NCBI GenBank assembly: GCA_021604925.1
Contig: BQJX01000148.1
Location: 1-6,877 of the forward strand
DNA from: Gemmatimonadota bacterium
GTDB taxonomy: Bacteria > ARS69
DNA: 6,877 nucleotides
Direction of reading: 5' to 3'
A program made the position numbers and the translations under genes. Position 1 is the first letter of the stretch, and each line of letters opens with the position of its first letter. This document shows, piece after piece, positions 1 through 6,877 of the stretch. The notes under the pieces were generated by a model, which worked only from the letters and a program-made list of their open reading frames with translations, was not told the origin of the DNA and did no database searches.

Positions 1-1
1 G

Positions 2-3000
2 TACGTCACGCGTCTCGGGATTCATCCCGTTCGCTGGGATGCGTCGCGGAACACATTGATCTGGGCGCAGTCGTTGCGCCTGCGTCTCGTCTACGACGAG
101 TCCGACCGCGCGGCCGGTCACTCCGCCCGCGTCCGGCCCGAGCACCAGGACTGGATGGAGTTGCAGGCCGCGTCGCTTCTGAACGCGAACGTGGCGACCC
201 GCTGGGGAATCGCGGAAGCTCCCGTGGCCCGCGGGGGCGGCACGGATTCGTTCGAGTCCTCGCCGAACTGGGTCCGCTTTCCCATCGCCACGACCGGCGT
301 GTACCGCCTGGACTACTTCACGTTCTCGAATCTGGGGGTGGATCCCGGCGGGATCGACCCGCGGACGATCCGCGTGTTCGCGGGAACGAACCTTCCGCTG
401 GAAGAGGACCTGCTGGCGTCTCCGCCCCCCGCGTTCATGACCGAGTGCGGGCTGAAGTCTCTGGGCAACGGGGACGGCGTCTTTGATCTCTCGGACCGAT
501 TCCTCTTCTGGGCGCACGCGCCCTTTGGCTGGGCCAACGAGTTCGATCCCAACCGCTCCCGGTTCGACTACGTGGAGAACGAGTACGGCGACATCAGCTA
601 CTACTGGGTCACCTGGGGCGGGTCGTTCGGGGCCCCTCCGCAGCGGATGGCCACACGTTCGGTGGTGGACACCACGTTCTCGGGCGGGGCGTTCCCCACG
701 AGTTCGCCGCACCGTCGCCACTACGAGCAGAACAATGCCGAGGAATTCGCCTACCGCGACGAGGACGGCTGGATGTGGGAGGACCTGCGGGGACGGGGGG
801 ACAATCGCCTCTACCGTCTGAGCGTGCCCAATCCCGCGTCCGGGGACGGAATCGTGGCGGCCCGCCTCTACAGCCACCGTGCCACGGGCCGCGACGTCCG
901 GCGCGTGGAGTTGAAGCTCCAGGATCAGATCACGACCACGTGGCAATGGTTGCACGGAGCGTTCTCGGCCGCCTTCGACGTCACGGGATGCTTCGAAGGG
1001 CTGCTGTTGAACGGCAACAACGAGGTCCGGGTGAATGCGGACTTCGATGATGGCGAGTCGATCGATCACATCTTCACCGGGTGGTTCGATGTCGAGTACG
1101 ACCGGCGGTTGGTCGCGGACAAGGGCCGCTTCCTGCACTTCTACTCGGATCCGGATTCCCTGGTCCTGCCCACGGCGCCCGCCGGTTCGATTCCCTGTAC
1201 CGCGCTTCCCGCCGGGTTGGTGTACGGGCAGAGCGCGTTCCGGCTGACCGGGTTTGACGCCGCCCCGAACGAGATCCACCTGTTCGATGTGACGGACCAG
1301 CACAAAGTGGTGGAACTCACCGATGTGAACTTCCTGAACCCCACGCCCCCGTACGACCTTCGCTTCTCCGACCCCGGCATGACCGGCGTTCGCTGGTACG
1401 CCGCCGTGACCCTGGACGGGGTGCGCGCCCTGCCGGCGGGGGAGATCCCGGACCTGAAGGGTCTGCGGCGAACCTCGAACAAGGGTACGTACCTGATCAT
1501 CTACCACGAGAAGTTCCGCGAGGGGGCGGAGCGTCTGGCCGAACTCCGGTCCCGCGACTTCGCCACGTTGACCGTGGACGCGGACGACGTGTACCAGGAG
1601 TTCTCCTGGGGGATGCGCGACCCCGTGGCGATCCGGGACTTCCTGGCCGCGGCCAACACGCGTTGGACGTCGAGTCCGCTGTACGTGGTGCTGCTGGGCG
1701 ACGCCGCGTACGACACCAAGGGGAATCTCTCCGGCAGTCCCACGGACTACCTGTCCACGTACACCCGCCGCTACCGCGAAGCCAACGTGGAGTTCGAGGA
1801 TTCCGAGAACATCGACTTCTATTCCACGGACGACTTCTTCGGATACCTGGATGCGGACGACTTCAATCCCCTGAACCAGCCCTCGCTGGACGTGGCGATC
1901 GGACGGATGCCCTTCTCCGATGTGGACGTCCTGGATCTCTGCCTCGACAAGCTGGAGGCCTACGCCAACCGCACCATGCCGGGCCAGTGGCAGAATCGCG
2001 TCATCCTGGTGGCGGACGACGAGCGGACGCTGGAGGATTCGGTCCGGGAGCGCTTCCACACCGAGCAGGTGGAAACGCTCTCGAGGGAGCGGTTCCCGGC
2101 GGCGCTCGATCGCGTGAAGATCTATCTGGTGGACTTTCCTCGCAACGAGTTCGGCAAGAAGCCGCAAGCGCAGCAGAAGTTCATCGAGGAGTTCACGCGC
2201 GGCGCGCTGATGACCACCTACACCGGCCACGGCGACCAGAACACCATGGCGCAGGAAGAGGTCTTCGTGTCGCAGAAGATCGGCGAACTCCTGAACGAGG
2301 AGCGCTACACGATCTTCTCCACGTTCTCGTGCACGGTGAGCCGCTTTGATCTGCTCTCCGGCAGCAGCATGACGGAGCTCCTGCTGGAGCACGAGGACGG
2401 CGGTGCGGTCACCACCTTCGCTTCCGGCGGTCTCGTGTTTCCGTCGCCGTCGTCCGCGTTGAACCAGAGATGGCTGGGCAGCATGTTCGGAACGCCGTAC
2501 CTCATTCCCACGCCCTCGCGCGGCACGCGACCCATCGGGTTGGCGGCGGTCCAATCCAAGGTGGAGGTGTCCACCTCGTCCGGCGTGCGCAAGAACAGCG
2601 AGAAGTACGTGCTGCTTGGTGACCCGGCGCTGGAGGTTCGCTTCGGCGAGCAGCTCGCGGACTTCGAGGTCAACACGGTGGCCACCGAAACGACAGATGG
2701 CGAGCTTCGCTTGATCCGCGGCCAGCTCCGCGACTTCGACGGGAACATCCTGGACGGGACCACTCCGGGCGTGCCGGCCTTTTCCGGGAAGGCATTCGTG
2801 CATGTGACCGAAGACGCGGACACCACGGGCTACGACTACCTGACTTTCGGCGGCGCCCCGGCCCACATCGATTTCACGCTGGACGGGAGCACGGCCTTCC
2901 GCGGGGAGGTCCCCGTGGTCAACGGCCGGTACGAAGTCCGGTTCTTTCTGAGTGAGGGCGTCCGGACCGGGAACAACGGCCGGATCAGCGTGTTCGCCCT

Positions 3001-3751
3001 CGAGGAAGGAGGAGGGGTCCGGGCCGCGTCCGGTGCCTACGAGTCCCTGGCGCTGGGACCCACCATTTCGGAGTCCCTGGATACGGACCGTGAGGGGCCC
3101 CGGATCGTGATCCGGTTCGAGAACTACGGTCGGATTGTCGACGGTGACCAGATCTTTACCGACACCCCGATTCTGAACATCGAAGTGAGCGACGCAACGG
3201 GCGTGAACCTTCGCCCGTTCCCCCAGTTCGCCCGCCTCGAGGCCGATATCGACGGCCAAAGATACGACCTGGCGGCCGATTTCTCCTACGTGGAGGGGTC
3301 GTACACCACAGGAAAGGTGAGACGGATCGTCTCTCTGGCCCCCGGAGACCATGTTCTGAAGGTCAAGGCGTTCGACAATGCGGGGAATCGGGGCGATGCC
3401 GAGGTAGAATTCACCATCGTCCTCGATTCGGCCGGTTTCGACATTGTGGACAACAACGTGGCGGCGTACCCGAATCCGTTCCGCGGGCGGGTGGATTTCG
3501 TCTTCGCGTTGACCCACGATGCCGATGTAGCTCTCAAGGTGTTCACCATCACCGGCCGAAAATTGTACGAGGCACCCACCTTGGCCGCCGCCCGGGGCGA
3601 GAACGTCGTTTCCTGGAACGGGCAGGATGAGAACGGCAACCCATTGGCGAACGGCACTTATTTGTTCAAACTGGAAGCAACCTATCTCGGCGATGAGGAA
3701 CGAGGGCGGCAGACCGACGAGTTCGTCGGTACGGTCGTCCGAATGCGCTAG
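2..3751 (+). CDS. porU: PorU-like type IX secretion sortase (C25 gingipain-type cysteine peptidase), 5'-truncated
   Basis: Presumed T9SS sortase at the outer-membrane surface, which removes C-terminal sorting signals from cargo delivered by PorV and attaches the cargo to the surface. The frame is open to the left edge (reading YVTRLGIHPVRWDA before the TTG at 56), so the start and signal peptide lie upstream. Residues below count from codon 56. A PorU-style N-terminal region (1 to about 475) includes WVRFPIATTGVYRLDY at 72-87 and an N-E-Y segment near 175. The C25 domain spans about 478-863: VVLLGDAAYD at 544-553, VAIGRMP at 613-619, catalytic His725 in YTGHGD, catalytic Cys759 in FSCTVSRFD, and LLGDPAL at 853-859. 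Beta-sandwich regions follow, then YPNPF at 1138-1142 and a FlgD-like sorting domain ending at 1231. At more than 1,240 residues it is slightly longer than P. gingivalis PorU (about 1,160). The catalytic pair is intact and there is no internal stop. A different C25-family surface protease is the main alternative; the adjacent porV-like gene favours PorU. Confidence 0.88.
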   Translation, partial: YVTRLGIHPVRWDASRNTLIWAQSLRLRLVYDESDRAAGHSARVRPEHQDWMELQAASLLNANVATRWGIAEAPVARGGGTDSFESSPNWVRFPIATTGVYRLDYFTFSNLGVDPGGIDPRTIRVFAGTNLPLEEDLLASPPPAFMTECGLKSLGNGDGVFDLSDRFLFWAHAPFGWANEFDPNRSRFDYVENEYGDISYYWVTWGGSFGAPPQRMATRSVVDTTFSGGAFPTSSPHRRHYEQNNAEEFAYRDEDGWMWEDLRGRGDNRLYRLSVPNPASGDGIVAARLYSHRATGRDVRRVELKLQDQITTTWQWLHGAFSAAFDVTGCFEGLLLNGNNEVRVNADFDDGESIDHIFTGWFDVEYDRRLVADKGRFLHFYSDPDSLVLPTAPAGSIPCTALPAGLVYGQSAFRLTGFDAAPNEIHLFDVTDQHKVVELTDVNFLNPTPPYDLRFSDPGMTGVRWYAAVTLDGVRALPAGEIPDLKGLRRTSNKGTYLIIYHEKFREGAERLAELRSRDFATLTVDADDVYQEFSWGMRDPVAIRDFLAAANTRWTSSPLYVVLLGDAAYDTKGNLSGSPTDYLSTYTRRYREANVEFEDSENIDFYSTDDFFGYLDADDFNPLNQPSLDVAIGRMPFSDVDVLDLCLDKLEAYANRTMPGQWQNRVILVADDERTLEDSVRERFHTEQVETLSRERFPAALDRVKIYLVDFPRNEFGKKPQAQQKFIEEFTRGALMTTYTGHGDQNTMAQEEVFVSQKIGELLNEERYTIFSTFSCTVSRFDLLSGSSMTELLLEHEDGGAVTTFASGGLVFPSPSSALNQRWLGSMFGTPYLIPTPSRGTRPIGLAAVQSKVEVSTSSGVRKNSEKYVLLGDPALEVRFGEQLADFEVNTVATETTDGELRLIRGQLRDFDGNILDGTTPGVPAFSGKAFVHVTEDADTTGYDYLTFGGAPAHIDFTLDGSTAFRGEVPVVNGRYEVRFFLSEGVRTGNNGRISVFALEEGGGVRAASGAYESLALGPTISESLDTDREGPRIVIRFENYGRIVDGDQIFTDTPILNIEVSDATGVNLRPFPQFARLEADIDGQRYDLAADFSYVEGSYTTGKVRRIVSLAPGDHVLKVKAFDNAGNRGDAEVEFTIVLDSAGFDIVDNNVAAYPNPFRGRVDFVFALTHDADVALKVFTITGRKLYEAPTLAAARGENVVSWNGQDENGNPLANGTYLFKLEATYLGDEERGRQTDEFVGTVVRMR

Positions 3752-3771
3752 GGCACGCGGCGCCATACAAC

Positions 3772-3777
3772 GGAAGG
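3772..3777 (+). promoter_or_regulatory. Ribosome binding site of the porV-like gene
   Basis: GGAAGG lies 10 bases upstream of the ATG at 3788 and resembles the Shine-Dalgarno consensus. It sits in the 36-bp gap after the porU-like stop codon. That gap has no terminator-like hairpin, so the two genes are probably co-transcribed. It supports the ATG that also gives a clean signal peptide. Confidence 0.65.
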
Positions 3778-3787
3778 TGCAAGGGTC

Positions 3788-4837
3788 ATGCGAAAGACAA
3801 TCCTGACGGCAGTGATCGTCGCGGCTCTGCCGATGAAGGCCGAGGCCGTTTCCGAAGCAGCGGTTTCCTGGCTGCTGATCCCCATGAGTTCTCGTGCGTC
3901 CGGGATGGGGGGGGCGCACGTGACCGAGGCCAGCGGGGCCGACGCGGTCTACTGGAACTCGGCGAATCTGGGGTTCTACCTCGACAACCGGTCGATCACC
4001 GGCACGCACATGCGGCTGGTGCCCGACCTTGCGGACGACGTGTACCTGGAGTACGCCAGCTACGCCGGCAACATCGAGGACTGGGGCAACTGGGGCCTCA
4101 ACATCATGTACCTCACGTACGGCAAGAGCGAGGCCACCGACGGCGCGGGCAACTCCCGCGGCACGTTCAGCTCCTGGGACATGGGCATCGGGGCCGGCTA
4201 CGGCACGGCGCTCTCGGAGCGTTTCTCGGTGGGAGTCGGCGCCAAGATCATCATGAGTCGCCTGGCGCCCGAGTTCGATGGCCTGCAGGAGGGACGCGGC
4301 ACCACCTGGGCCGTGGACCTGGGCGTGCACGGTCGCGATCTCGCGCCCATGAACACGCGTTGGGGTCTGCAGATCTCGAATCTCGGCCCGGCCATCAAGT
4401 TCGTGGACAACGGCGCTCCCAACCCGCTCCCGATGAACTTCCGCATGGGGGTCGGCTTTGACCCGTACGTGGACGATACGCATCGCGTCACGGTGGCGGC
4501 GGACATGAACAAGACCCTGGTTCGCCAGCGCGGCGGAACGACCACGGGAGAGGCGTTCTCGACCGATCCCGCCTACAAGGCGCTGTTCACCGCCTGGGGC
4601 GATGACTCGATCGGCGACGAGTTCCGGGACGCCATTTACAATGTGGGCGTGGAGTACGGTTTCTCGGACTTCGTGTTCCTGCGCACCGGCTACGTCCAGG
4701 ACGACCTGGGCGACATCACCGACGTGACCTTCGGGATCGGTGTGGCCTACCAGAAGTACCGGTTCGACTTCGCGTCGTATCCGCAGGCCTCTACCCTGGA
4801 CAGCGTGAAGCGGTTCTCGATTACCGCCGAATTCTAG
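3788..4837 (+). CDS. porV: PorV/PorQ-family outer-membrane beta-barrel protein, likely PorV shuttle of the T9SS
   Basis: Complete 349-residue outer-membrane protein. In T9SS, PorV is a FadL-like barrel that binds the C-terminal signal of translocated cargo and carries it to PorU. Residues 1-20 form a signal peptide: Arg-Lys at 2-3, a hydrophobic stretch at 5-15 and an A-E-A cleavage site at 18-20. The family's N-terminal signature follows: R36, then GMGGAHV at 39-45 and DAVYWNSANLGF at 52-63, where the more usual W-N-P-A reads W-N-S-A. The rest alternates polar and aromatic/hydrophobic residues with many Gly, as in beta-strands. The protein ends FSITAEF with a terminal Phe, the classical beta-signal for BAM insertion. 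Its length is close to that of PorV/PorQ proteins. PorV rather than PorQ is inferred from its position directly after the porU-like gene. The GMGGA codons contain a run of eight G (3907-3914), but the frame is intact. Confidence 0.85.
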   Translation: MRKTILTAVIVAALPMKAEAVSEAAVSWLLIPMSSRASGMGGAHVTEASGADAVYWNSANLGFYLDNRSITGTHMRLVPDLADDVYLEYASYAGNIEDWGNWGLNIMYLTYGKSEATDGAGNSRGTFSSWDMGIGAGYGTALSERFSVGVGAKIIMSRLAPEFDGLQEGRGTTWAVDLGVHGRDLAPMNTRWGLQISNLGPAIKFVDNGAPNPLPMNFRMGVGFDPYVDDTHRVTVAADMNKTLVRQRGGTTTGEAFSTDPAYKALFTAWGDDSIGDEFRDAIYNVGVEYGFSDFVFLRTGYVQDDLGDITDVTFGIGVAYQKYRFDFASYPQASTLDSVKRFSITAEF

Positions 4838-4870
4838 GTGGCCGAATGCCCCCCCGGCTGGCATGATTGC

Positions 4871-4910
4871 TTCCCACTGTTCCCGGAATCAGGATCGGGA
4901 ACAGTGGGAA
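4871..4910 (+). terminator. Perfect 15-bp inverted repeat, candidate terminator or attenuator hairpin
   Basis: The left arm TTCCCACTGTTCCCG (4871-4885) and right arm CGGGAACAGTGGGAA (4896-4910) are exact reverse complements, separated by the 10-base loop GAATCAGGAT. Nine of the 15 pairs are G:C, so the RNA hairpin should be stable. Its position 33 bases after the porV-like stop codon suits a transcription terminator. However, no T-run follows on either strand: the downstream sequence is CCCCCAACAAG. It may therefore be a U-tract-less terminator, an attenuator or mRNA-stabilising hairpin, or a protein-binding palindrome for the protease gene, whose start is 24 bases away. The structure itself is certain; its role is inferred. 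Confidence 0.5.
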
Positions 4911-4918
4911 CCCCCAAC

Positions 4919-4925
4919 AAGAGAG
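4919..4925 (+). promoter_or_regulatory. Weak ribosome binding site deciding the M6 protease start
   Basis: AAGAGAG lies nine bases before the GTG at 4935 and is a mediocre but well-spaced Shine-Dalgarno match. The only upstream in-frame ATG (4863) is preceded by C-rich sequence with no such match. Starting there would put the hairpin inside the coding region and lengthen the signal-peptide n-region by 24 residues. GTG 4935 is therefore preferred. Confidence 0.45.
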
Positions 4926-4934
4926 ATCCATCGA

Positions 4935-6877
4935 GTGGGCAACCGCAACCCTGAGGTCGAGATCCGCGGCGGGCGCAGCGTGCACGCGCCGGCGGTTCTT
5001 CTCATCGTCTGGGCGCTTCTGGTGGTGGCGCAGGTCGCCGACGCCCGGAAGATTCCCGTGCGCAAGTACTCCTCCCAGTGGACCGAGCTGCGCTCGGCCG
5101 ACGGGGAGCAGACGCAGCAGATCGAGCGGATCTCCCGCTTCCGCGATCTCAAGTCGCGCCTGCCGCAGTCCGCGCACCATGGTCATCTGCAGCTGGGCGA
5201 GCCCCGCCTGCCGTCGCTGGATCGCGTGGAGCTCTCCCAGCGCGCCGGCCGCCGCGGCGGAGCCCCGGACACCACGCTGCGCGTTGCGGTGATCCGCATC
5301 GAGTTCGAGACGGACCGACGCGGCGACGAGACCACCGGCGACGGCCGCTTCATGCGCGAGAATCCGGACCCGGACCGGATCTTCATCGATCCGCCTCCGC
5401 ACGACGACCGCTACTTTGCCGCGCACCTCGAGGCCGTGAACCGCTACTGGGCGTCCATGACGTACGGGCGCGTGGCCATCGAGGGAGACGTGTTTCCGCG
5501 CGGAGATCGCTTCGGCGCGTACCGCCTGTCCGACATGGAGGACTTCGGGCCCAAGACCGAGGACGAGTTCTTCAACATCGACGGGCTGGTGGACTACTCG
5601 CGGCAGTCGCTGATCGCGGCGGACCAGGACCCCGACCTGGTGTGGAGCGAGTACGACGTCTACTTCGTGGTGCACGCCGGCTCGGACTGGCAGAACGACG
5701 TATTCCAGGACAGCCGCTTTGACCTGCCCACGTTCTCGATCTCGTTCAGCGATTCGGAGGTGGTGGTCACGAACGACATGCCGGCGGACACGCTGACCAC
5801 CATGATCACGTACCCGGAGACGTCGAGCCAGGACGGCTTTGCCGTGGCGCTGAACGGCGGCATCGCGCACGAGATGGGTCATCAACTCGGGCTCTTCGAC
5901 ATCTACAACGTGGAGACGTTCGCCCCCACGGTGGGCTTCTACAGCGTGATGGACAGCGGGAACCTGGCCAGCGTGTTCGTTCAGCGCGACGATCCCGACC
6001 TGCCCGGCCAGTTGCTGGACGTGGAGGTCATCGGCGCCCTGCCCACGGCGATCGGCGCGTGGTCGCGGTGGTTCGTGACGGCGCAGTTCGGGTTGGATCC
6101 GCCGTTGCTCAAGCGCGACGTGGGCCGCCTGCGGCTGCACGCGGTGCAGTCCCGCACGGAAGAGGACACGCTGCCCGAGAACGAGTACAAGTGGTTCCGG
6201 TTGCCCGTCAGCGCCACCGAGTACTTCATGGTCGAGAACCGCGTGGATGATCTGGACGGCCGGCTCCCGGACGGCTCGTTCAACACGGCCCTGGACCAGG
6301 ACGATTCGACCGGCGTGATTCTCGGGCCGATCAAGGGCGACTCGGACTCGCTGAGCCACAACTACGATCTCCTCATCGATCCGGGCGTTCTCATCTGGCA
6401 TGTGGACGAGCGGCAGGCGCGCGCCAACCTGTCGCGCGGGCGCGGACTGAACGTGATCTTCGAGAAGCGTTCGATCACCATCGAAGAGGCCGACGGTTTC
6501 GTGGACATCGGGAACCCGTTCTCGCTCAGCCCGCTCGGCACGCCGAACGAGGCGTGGCATGAGGGCAACGCCTCGAACTTCTCGTCGACCACGCGGCCCA
6601 ACAGCCATTCGAACCTGGGAACTCCCACGGGCATCGCGGTCACGGACATCGGGCCCCGGGGGCAGAGCGTGGTGATGGACGTGGCGCTGGGGCGCAAGCC
6701 CGTCGGCTGGCCCATGGAGATCGGCCCGTGGCCCACCGGTGGACTCACCTCCACCACTCTGGCGGACATGGATGGCGACGGGGTGGCCGAGGTGGCGGCG
6801 TGCGGACCCACCGGCGTGTTCCTCTTCCGCTACGGAGACGCGGACGGCGACGGCGACGCCGACACCCCGGGGATCTG
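4935..6877 (+). CDS. Secreted M6-family (immune inhibitor A-like) zinc metalloprotease with FG-GAP-type C-terminal repeat, 3'-truncated
   Basis: Extracellular zinc endopeptidase; 647 codons are visible with no stop, and the frame runs off the window. From GTG 4935 there is a signal peptide: Arg at 11 and 14, hydrophobic core 18-32 and A-D-A at 35-37. A pro-region follows, then an M6-like segment YFAAHLEAVNRYWASMTYG at 160-178. The zinc site is HEMGHQLGLFD at 312-322, with His312 and His316 as ligands, Glu313 as catalytic base and Asp322 in the HExxHxxGxxD pattern. A Met-turn-like YSVMDSG places Met at 339. Other M6 hallmarks are the V-E-N-R segment (433-436), PGVLIWHVDER (483-493) and a GIAVTDI segment around 569-575. 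From about 590 a VCBS/FG-GAP-like unit begins, with DMDGDG at 611-616 and an Asp-rich loop from 635. All catalytic residues are present. More repeats and possibly a T9SS sorting domain are expected beyond the edge. Being a T9SS cargo is inference from context. Confidence 0.87.
   Translation, partial: MGNRNPEVEIRGGRSVHAPAVLLIVWALLVVAQVADARKIPVRKYSSQWTELRSADGEQTQQIERISRFRDLKSRLPQSAHHGHLQLGEPRLPSLDRVELSQRAGRRGGAPDTTLRVAVIRIEFETDRRGDETTGDGRFMRENPDPDRIFIDPPPHDDRYFAAHLEAVNRYWASMTYGRVAIEGDVFPRGDRFGAYRLSDMEDFGPKTEDEFFNIDGLVDYSRQSLIAADQDPDLVWSEYDVYFVVHAGSDWQNDVFQDSRFDLPTFSISFSDSEVVVTNDMPADTLTTMITYPETSSQDGFAVALNGGIAHEMGHQLGLFDIYNVETFAPTVGFYSVMDSGNLASVFVQRDDPDLPGQLLDVEVIGALPTAIGAWSRWFVTAQFGLDPPLLKRDVGRLRLHAVQSRTEEDTLPENEYKWFRLPVSATEYFMVENRVDDLDGRLPDGSFNTALDQDDSTGVILGPIKGDSDSLSHNYDLLIDPGVLIWHVDERQARANLSRGRGLNVIFEKRSITIEEADGFVDIGNPFSLSPLGTPNEAWHEGNASNFSSTTRPNSHSNLGTPTGIAVTDIGPRGQSVVMDVALGRKPVGWPMEIGPWPTGGLTSTTLADMDGDGVAEVAACGPTGVFLFRYGDADGDGDADTPGI

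Larger units (their letters stand above)
4838..4934 (+). other. Intergenic region between the porV-like and M6 protease genes
   Basis: This 97-bp gap holds a run of seven C (4849-4855), a perfect inverted repeat (4871-4910) and a weak purine-rich ribosome binding site before the GTG at 4935. I could not recognise a convincing -35/-10 promoter. Whether the protease gene has its own promoter or is read through from porV cannot be decided by eye. Confidence 0.6.

Noticed and set aside
56..58. TTG as the true start of the porU-like gene
   Set aside because: The frame stays open to the left edge and the residues before it continue a beta-rich N-terminal segment. No signal peptide follows the TTG, although this surface protein needs one, so the real start is outside the window.
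1663..2349. A 228-codon + strand frame inside the C25 domain
   Set aside because: It is out of frame with the catalytic domain, covers its His-box region and gives an Arg/Gly/His-rich product with no recognisable motif; it is a shadow of the C25 reading frame.
3752..3787. Possible terminator or promoter between the porU-like and porV-like genes
   Set aside because: The 36 bases contain only a GGCGCC palindrome and the ribosome binding site, with no stable hairpin, T-run or recognisable promoter. Co-transcription is the simpler reading.
4841..4864. Short inverted repeats around the seven-C run (GCCG/CGGC and ATGCC/GGCAT)
   Set aside because: The stems are only four or five base pairs, are mutually exclusive and are expected by chance in GC-rich DNA. 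The perfect palindrome just downstream is the only convincing structure in the gap.
4867..5292. A 141-codon + strand frame starting in the intergenic gap
   Set aside because: It begins at a non-ATG codon just before the palindrome, overlaps the protease gene out of frame and yields an Arg/Ser/Pro-rich shadow product. The protease frame has the real signal peptide here.
4821..6608. A 595-codon open frame on the - strand opposite the M6 protease gene
   Set aside because: Its codons are exactly in register with the sense codons, so a stop arises only where the sense gene uses TTA, CTA or TCA, which are rare in GC-rich genes. The product is a low-complexity Arg/Val/His-rich string without recognisable domains, while the sense strand has a signal peptide and an intact zinc site.

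Overview
The window is GC-rich, protein-dense DNA, roughly two thirds G+C by eye. All three genes lie on the + strand: a 5'-truncated gene, a complete gene and a 3'-truncated gene. In order they encode (1) a PorU-like C25 (gingipain-type) cysteine peptidase, the presumed sortase of the type IX secretion system (T9SS); (2) a PorV/PorQ-family outer-membrane beta-barrel; and (3) a secreted M6-family (immune inhibitor A-like) zinc metalloprotease whose C-terminal part begins an FG-GAP/VCBS-type propeller before the window ends. I saw no tRNA, rRNA, CRISPR array, insertion sequence or phage gene.

The gene content points to the FCB superphylum, since PorU, PorV and a C-terminal YPNPF/FlgD-like sorting domain are T9SS hallmarks. 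The high G+C and the FlgD-like 'NGQDENGNPLANGTY' style of C-terminus look less like classical Bacteroidota. They look more like uncultured high-GC FCB relatives such as Eisenbacteria, Krumholzibacteriota, Latescibacterota or Gemmatimonadota-type lineages. That placement is inference from style, not from a marker gene.

Layout: positions 2-3751 hold the porU-like gene, whose start lies upstream of the window. A 36-bp gap with a good ribosome binding site leads to the porV-like gene at 3788-4837. A 97-bp gap follows, containing a perfect 15-bp inverted repeat with a 10-base loop (4871-4910). The M6 protease gene then starts, most probably at the GTG at 4935, and runs off the 3' end.

The genes fit together as machine and cargo. 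In T9SS, PorV is the outer-membrane shuttle that binds the C-terminal signal of exported proteins and delivers them to PorU, which removes the signal and attaches the protein to the surface. The adjacency of the porU-like and porV-like genes matches the arrangement known in Porphyromonas gingivalis. The downstream metalloprotease has a signal peptide and a multidomain secreted architecture, so it is a plausible T9SS substrate, but its C-terminus, where a sorting signal would lie, is outside the window.
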